Position numbers and translations under genes: made by a program. This document shows positions 60,806 through 64,000 of a DNA stretch of 64,000 nucleotides, piece after piece. Under the pieces are notes generated by a model, which had not been told where the DNA came from, ran no database searches, and saw nothing but the letters and a program-made list of their open reading frames with translations. The DNA is taken from the NCBI RefSeq assembly GCF_022669055.1, contig NZ_JAJMLW010000001.1, forward strand, positions 992,001 to 1,056,000, given 5' to 3'. The DNA is from Adlercreutzia faecimuris (GTDB taxonomy: Bacteria > Actinomycetota > Coriobacteriia > Coriobacteriales > Eggerthellaceae). How positions within the stretch are numbered: position 1 is the stretch's first letter; each line of letters begins with the position of its first letter.

Positions 60806-61546
60806 TCACTCCTGCCCCTCCAGGCCCTTCTCGTACTCGTCGAGGAAGTCGAATATCCCGGGCCTCTTCCATCCCGTAACCCTGAAGCTGACCGGCTCGT
60901 CGTACTCGAGTCGGTTCCCCTCGGAGAAGATGCCCTCGTCGGGGAGGCCGTCCTCCTCGAGCGCCGCGGCCCACTCGGCAGGCTTGCGCCTGATCCTAGC
61001 CCTGGTCGCCGCGCTGATCTGGAACACGCGCGCCGACTCGTCCTCGTCTATGTAGTCGAGGTAGCCCTGCGCGTTGAGGAGCTCCGCCGCGTTCATGCGC
61101 CGCCTGTCGTCCTTCTCCACGCGGCGCTGCTCGCCGTCCAGGAGCTCGAGTATGAGCTGCTTGCGGTCGCGCGGCATGGCCATGAACTCTTCCGTCTCGC
61201 GCTCCCACGCCTTGAACTCAGCAAAGCGGGACGGGTTGACGCTGCGCCTGACGGCGTCGTCCCTCTCGGCCTCCAGCTCGGCTATGCGCTCGGCGGTGAC
61301 GCCCTCCCGGGTCATCCGGCGCCGCCTCAGCGACCATCCTGCCCAGAAGCCGCATCCGAGGGCGGCGAGCGGGAACATCCACCACGAGTTGTCCAGCGTC
61401 CAGGCCATGAAGCCCGTCAGCTGCGCATCGTGCTCGCCGACTATCGTTATGGCCCCAGACCACAGGCCTACGAGGCCGACGGCCGCCTTTCCGATGACGG
61501 ACAGCACCCTCCTACCCGTCCACTCCTTCCCCTTCGCCTCGCTCAC
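60806..61546 (-). CDS. Membrane protein with coiled-coil region, unrecognised
   Basis: A 246-residue protein: two N-terminal hydrophobic segments (VIGKAAVGLVGLWSGAITIV; WWMFPLAALGCGFWAGWSL), then a charged helical region (ERIAELEAERDDAVRR) and an acidic C terminus. It starts with GTG directly after the stop of the XRE repressor gene and so belongs to its operon. On mobile elements such proteins may act in superinfection exclusion, but there is no family evidence. Confidence 0.7.
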   Translation of the reverse strand: MSEAKGKEWTGRRVLSVIGKAAVGLVGLWSGAITIVGEHDAQLTGFMAWTLDNSWWMFPLAALGCGFWAGWSLRRRRMTREGVTAERIAELEAERDDAVRRSVNPSRFAEFKAWERETEEFMAMPRDRKQLILELLDGEQRRVEKDDRRRMNAAELLNAQGYLDYIDEDESARVFQISAATRARIRRKPAEWAAALEEDGLPDEGIFSEGNRLEYDEPVSFRVTGWKRPGIFDFLDEYEKGLEGQE

Positions 61547-61921
61547 CTACGCGCTCCTCTCCACCTGGGCCGGAATTCCAGGAGACGCGGCCCTATCTTT
61601 TTCGATGCGCGTGTCCGGAGACCCGCTCATGAGCTCGGCGGTGCCGAGGAGGGCAGACCGCCCCTTGTCGTTCATGGACTCCCAGTAGCCGTTGAGGGCC
61701 TCCTGCGCAGGGTCTGCGTATGAGACGGGAGGGGAGTAGCCTGCTATGGCGTCGATGGAGCAGCCGAGGATGACTGCGCAGTCATAGGCTTGCTTGAGGG
61801 AAAGCATGCGCTCACCTCTCTCCCATGTGCCATATCTGCTGGTTTTCACCCCCAACTTCTCAGCCATTTCGTCTTGAGAAAGACCTTTGAGAGTTCGCAG
61901 TTTTTTCAACTGTAAGTTCAT
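61547..61921 (-). CDS. XRE-family repressor
   Basis: A 124-residue protein with an HTH_3 domain at the N terminus (LKKLRTLKGLSQDEMAEKLG, then SRYGTWERGERMLSL) and a short C-terminal region. ATG 61921 is chosen because AAAGGGC precedes it and the upstream extension has no family character. It faces divergently from the small genes at 62067, with a palindromic operator between, like a lysogeny or element-maintenance switch. Confidence 0.82.
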   Translation of the reverse strand: MNLQLKKLRTLKGLSQDEMAEKLGVKTSRYGTWERGERMLSLKQAYDCAVILGCSIDAIAGYSPPVSYADPAQEALNGYWESMNDKGRSALLGTAELMSGSPDTRIEKDRAASPGIPAQVERSA

Positions 61922-61946
61922 CTTCTGCCCTTTCTCTCCAACACAA

Positions 61947-62027
61947 ATCATACATTTATATTTGAATCGGTTCAACAGAAAGATGAAATTCATGCTTGAC
62001 ATTTCATCTTTACGCTGATTTAATCAG
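61947..62027. promoter_or_regulatory. Divergent promoter/operator switch of the integrative element
   Basis: Minus strand: TTGAAC (61975-61970), 17 nt, TATGAT (61952-61947). Plus strand: TTGACA (61996-62001), 17 nt, TTTAAT (62019-62024). An 11-bp perfect inverted repeat (61979-61989 with 62001-62011) lies between and over the plus-strand -35. A second palindrome CTGATT-T-AATCAG covers the plus -10 (62015-62027). Confidence 0.78.
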
Positions 62028-62066
62028 AATCGTTTCATCGCAAAGTTGAAGTTTTGAGGAGAACCC

Positions 62067-62282
62067 GTGAAGGGAGAAGAAATGAGGGGTGATCCGCAGG
62101 ATGTGGCCGTCCACCTTGTCGCCGGCCTCCTGGCTGCCGTGTTCCTGGCGCTTCAGATTTTCTTCGTGATCAGGGGCGACGCGCATATGGCGACGCTTAT
62201 GTGCGGGGCGTGCCTGGCGTGCGTGGGGATGAGCGCGGGGTGGAGCCTCGCGGGGAGGAAGAGGGGAGGTGACGGCGAGTGA
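62067..62282 (+). CDS. Small membrane protein
   Basis: A 71-residue protein with two hydrophobic segments (VHLVAGLLAAVFLALQIFFV; LMCGACLACVGMSAGWSL) and a basic C terminus. The GTG start follows GAGGAG; ATG 62082 is an alternative. Its stop overlaps the next GTG start. It is the first gene on the lytic-like side of the switch. Function unknown. Confidence 0.6.
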   Translation: MKGEEMRGDPQDVAVHLVAGLLAAVFLALQIFFVIRGDAHMATLMCGACLACVGMSAGWSLAGRKRGGDGE

Positions 62283-62512
62283 TCGAGTACGAGAACGAGA
62301 GGGTCGCGCGGAACCTCAAGGTCGAGCGCGCTAAGCACGGCTGGAGCCAGGACGACCTGGCGAAGGAGTCCGGCGTCGGCCAGAACAGCGTCGCCCGCTA
62401 CGAGATGGGCGGCACGACGCCGGGGCTTGACCAGGCCTACAAGATGGCAAAGGCCCTGGGCTGCTCCATCGACGCTTTGGTCGGGTGGACGCCGCCGGCT
62501 GACGCTATCTAG
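62279..62512 (+). CDS. XRE-family DNA-binding protein (Cro-like)
   Basis: A 77-residue protein that is nearly all HTH_3: NLKVERAKHGWSQDDLAKES, GVGQNSVARYEMGGTTPGL. It shares the ALGCSIDAL-like segment with the divergent repressor (LGCSIDAIAGY versus LGCSIDALVGW), suggesting that the two come from one ancestor and bind related operators. Translation is coupled to the preceding gene by a GTGA overlap. Confidence 0.8.
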   Translation: MIEYENERVARNLKVERAKHGWSQDDLAKESGVGQNSVARYEMGGTTPGLDQAYKMAKALGCSIDALVGWTPPADAI

Positions 62513-62572
62513 CGAAGGTTAACCACCAGATACCTACAGCGCGGCTTAGTCACGCCAAAGTCTATGCACCTT

Positions 62573-63188
62573 GAAAACGAGATACGGAAAGCGGACGCGG
62601 GAAAGGTGGCCTAAATTGAAGCTCACCGACTCTGATAAGCGTATTTTTCTCAGATGCTTTTCCGCTTCGTTTGCACTAGGCCTTTTCTATTCGCTGTTCA
62701 TGAGATTGGTAGGGCAGTGGTGAGGCTTGCTATAGCGGCGACTATCCTGTCCAGGTTTTTCAGACAACAAGCCCAATAGGAATCCAATCGCTGCGCTGAA
62801 CAGGGATACCTTGTAGTCATGGCGATGTTCGGCTTTTCTCTCGCGAATAGCCTCTGCCTTGTCTTCAAAGTAGCTTCTTCCTCGGCTTGTCAGCCCACCA
62901 TAAGTCTCTGTCCTATCGTCGAACCAGCAATCGATCATTTTTGCCTGTGCAAGCCCGATCAATGCGCTGTTTGCTGATTCGATCTCTTTCCTGTTTCCAC
63001 AACCGGAGACGTAATCGTTCCTTATCGATTCAATCTTGTTGATTACGGCGTCTTCGCCGCTGCTTTCGTCAATCTCCTTGAGTTGACCTAAGAGACGTTC
63101 GTCCTCTGCTGGCAGCTTGCATAGCTCCATTTTGCCCCCTGTTCTCCCCTTTTCAATCATACGCGCCCGTTTTCCGTATCTCGTTTTC
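62573..63188. repeat. 27-bp inverted repeats flanking a one-gene cassette
   Basis: GAAAACGAGATACGGAAA plus CGG-CGCG-like sequence at 62573-62599 is the reverse complement of 63162-63188, with two mismatches. The 616-bp unit contains only the gene at 62687-63130. It ends 9 nt before tRNA-Arg. Confidence 0.8.
62687..63130 (-). CDS. Unknown protein with C-terminal membrane segment
   Basis: A 147-residue protein starting at MELCKLPAED; longer starts reach into the flanking repeat. The N-terminal two thirds are charged and helical (LGQLKEIDESSGEDAVINKI) and a hydrophobic segment (VSLFSAAIGFLLGLLSE) lies near the C terminus. Base composition is close to 50 percent GC, unlike the chromosome. It lies alone between inverted repeats. 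I do not recognise the family. Confidence 0.6.
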   Translation of the reverse strand: MELCKLPAEDERLLGQLKEIDESSGEDAVINKIESIRNDYVSGCGNRKEIESANSALIGLAQAKMIDCWFDDRTETYGGLTSRGRSYFEDKAEAIRERKAEHRHDYKVSLFSAAIGFLLGLLSEKPGQDSRRYSKPHHCPTNLMNSE

Positions 63189-63197
63189 CGCAACAGC

Positions 63198-63272
63198 GCC
63201 CGCCTAGCTCAACGGACAGAGCGCCGGCCCCCTAAGCCGGGCGTCGGGGTTCGACTCCCCGGGCGGGCGCCA
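63198..63272 (+). tRNA. tRNA-Arg (anticodon CCT), carried on the element
   Basis: A 75-nt cloverleaf with encoded CCA: acceptor GCCCGCC/GGCGGGC, D stem GCTC/GAGC, anticodon stem CCGGC/GCCGG, loop CCCCTAA with CCT at 63231-63233, T arm CGGGG-TTCGACT-CCCCG. Position 33 is C instead of the near-universal U, which is odd and might reduce function. Confidence 0.88.
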
Positions 63273-63370
63273 CGCACATTGAAAACCGAATGGCCGACTT
63301 GGGGAACGCTGGCGTGAAAAGCGACCCCCAGATGATTGGTGGACTACATGGACGAGGGGAGGTGGCGCCC

Positions 63371-63592
63371 ATGTCACGAGACAACCTCAAGGCCGCCCGC
63401 AAGGGCGCCGGCATGACGCAGCAGCAGGTGGCCGACCGGCTGGGGATCAGCCTGCGGTACTACCAAGACATCGAGGCTGGATCAAAGACAGGCGCGTTCG
63501 AGATTTGGGACGCCCTGGAAGACCTGTTCAGCGTTCATCAGCGTTGTCTAAGAGAATCCAACGCCTTTCGTAGGGCTCGGAATGGTCGGTGA
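63371..63592 (+). CDS. Small XRE-family HTH protein
   Basis: A 73-residue protein: NLKAARKGAGMTQQQVADRL, GISLRYYQDIEAGSKTGAFE. It is nearly all HTH, with a short tail. ATG 63371 follows GGGGAGGTGG. The 3' end overlaps the convergent repressor gene by 65 nt, which argues for mutually exclusive or antisense-coupled expression. Confidence 0.7.
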   Translation: MSRDNLKAARKGAGMTQQQVADRLGISLRYYQDIEAGSKTGAFEIWDALEDLFSVHQRCLRESNAFRRARNGR

Positions 63593-63779
63593 GGCCGAGC
63601 AGGTAGTCGGCAGACACGCGGAGCGTCGCGGCGATGCTCGCGAGGGTGTCTAGCGGGGGGTTTCGCGACCCCTGCTCGTAGTTCTGATAGTTGCGCAGGG
63701 ACACGCCGATCAGATCGGCGAGCGCCTGCTGCGTGAGGCCAGCGTCCATTCGGGCCTGGCGGAGTCTTTTGCCGAACAC
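63528..63779 (-). CDS. XRE-family repressor of the second divergent switch
   Basis: An 83-residue HTH protein: KRLRQARMDAGLTQQALADL, IGVSLRNYQNYEQGSRNPPL, RVSADYLLGLTD. The GTG start at 63779 has GGAAGGAG upstream and a TACAAT -10 at 63809-63804 before that, which supports it over longer frames starting at 63872. It is divergent from the gene at 63912. Confidence 0.75.
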   Translation of the reverse strand: MFGKRLRQARMDAGLTQQALADLIGVSLRNYQNYEQGSRNPPLDTLASIAATLRVSADYLLGLTDHSEPYERRWILLDNADER

Positions 63780-63848
63780 TGCGCTCCTTCCGTTTACGCT
63801 CAAATTGTACGGAAGTTCATTCCTGTGCTTATACGATCTTGTTGAGCG

Positions 63849-63902
63849 TGCTACTATTAGGACGTAGCTCAATTAGGACGTAACTCGAATAAGACGTAAA
63901 AG
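63849..63902 (+). promoter_or_regulatory. Extended -10 with three tandem 16-bp repeats
   Basis: TGC then TACTAT (63852-63857) forms a promoter for the gene at 63912. Starting inside it, three tandem 16-bp units (63855-63870, 63871-63886, 63887-63902) share a TAGGACGTA or TAAGACGTA core. They look like a repressor or iteron binding array. Confidence 0.65.
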
Positions 63903-63911
63903 GAGGCAGCG

Positions 63912-64000
63912 ATGATCACGCCCATTTCGCGCGCGGAGATACCGCCGTACCGCGACGAGCCGCGCAGCCCGATGCGCCAGTTCGCGTTCGAGGCGGCGAT
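63912..64000 (+). CDS. Start of an unidentified element gene (3' truncated)
   Basis: ATG 63912 follows AGGAGG with good spacing, and the frame stays open to the window edge (29 codons, beginning MITPISRAEIPPYRDEPRSP). It is downstream of the triple repeat and divergent from the repressor, so it is probably the first gene of the next element operon. There is too little sequence to name. Confidence 0.6.
   Translation, partial: MITPISRAEIPPYRDEPRSPMRQFAFEAA

Larger units (their letters stand above)
57889..64000. mobile_element. Integrative element or prophage at tRNA-Ala (left end; continues past the window)
   Basis: The tRNA is followed by an integrase facing it, then by an Abi-type protein, small repressors, divergent promoters and a tRNA gene, all short and less GC-biased than the chromosome. 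No copy of the tRNA 3' end is seen again before 64000, so the right attachment site must be outside. Structural phage or conjugation genes are not visible in this part. Confidence 0.75.

Overview
The window is very GC-rich and is almost certainly from a Coriobacteriia actinobacterium of the Eggerthellaceae type (Eggerthella, Gordonibacter, Adlercreutzia or Slackia relatives). The reasons are the anaerobic respiratory gene set (Tat-exported molybdopterin reductases with NrfD-type anchors, a multiheme cytochrome next to a secreted flavin reductase, a giant 2-hydroxyacyl-CoA dehydratase-type activase/dehydratase protein), a complete selenocysteine-decoding locus, and small Eggerthellaceae-type families such as the DUF5692 and DUF6440 proteins. 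The genus assignment is inference.

Layout. 1-4000: end of an unknown gene, a solitary CdiA-CT-like tRNase, tex, and a minus-strand HTH/nucleotidyltransferase pair. 4000-10600: a DMSO-reductase-type operon (catalytic A, Fe-S B, NrfD-like C), then a second transcription unit with a small c-type cytochrome, a membrane cytochrome b-like protein and a TorD chaperone. 10700-16300: a TetR regulator with a palindromic operator, then the 1606-residue dehydratase/activase protein. 16500-26000: housekeeping genes (Nudix, LCP, rsmI, YgjP-type protease, DegV, Rrf2-iscS-iscU, YccF, DUF4230, GIY-YIG). 26500-40000: metG, a TatD hydrolase interrupted by an in-frame UGA, tRNA-Sec, selB, selA, then a selenocysteine formate dehydrogenase operon with fdhE and an fdhD-like gene. 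40400-44000: flavoprotein, rsmA, SDR, DUF6440. 43800-49800: TetR-DUF5692 facing a NrfH-like cytochrome, FMN-binding lipoprotein and FAD reductase operon. 49900-57700: tandem MarR protein, Veg, glycosyltransferase, and an iron-type ABC transporter. 57813-64000: tRNA-Ala(CGC) followed by an integrative element with a tyrosine integrase, an Abi_2/HEPN protein with a candidate small RNA, a divergent XRE repressor switch, a tRNA-Arg and a second divergent repressor region.

The selenium genes work together. SelA charges tRNA-Sec with selenium, SelB delivers it to UGA codons that carry a downstream hairpin, and two proteins in the cluster have such UGA codons: formate dehydrogenase (expected) and the TatD hydrolase (unexpected). 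In both, a 17-nt hairpin lies 11-12 nt after the UGA. FdhE and the FdhD-like protein would serve maturation of the formate dehydrogenase.

A second theme is structured repeats. Five intergenic loci (16350, 23811, 26124, 40202, 50987) carry 144-188-bp elements with 24-33-bp inverted arms around a roughly 90-120-bp core; four of them share a short core motif. A 56-bp perfect palindrome spans the fdhD stop codon, and a 23-bp inverted repeat sits inside the coding sequence of the dehydratase/activase gene. I cannot tell what makes these elements.
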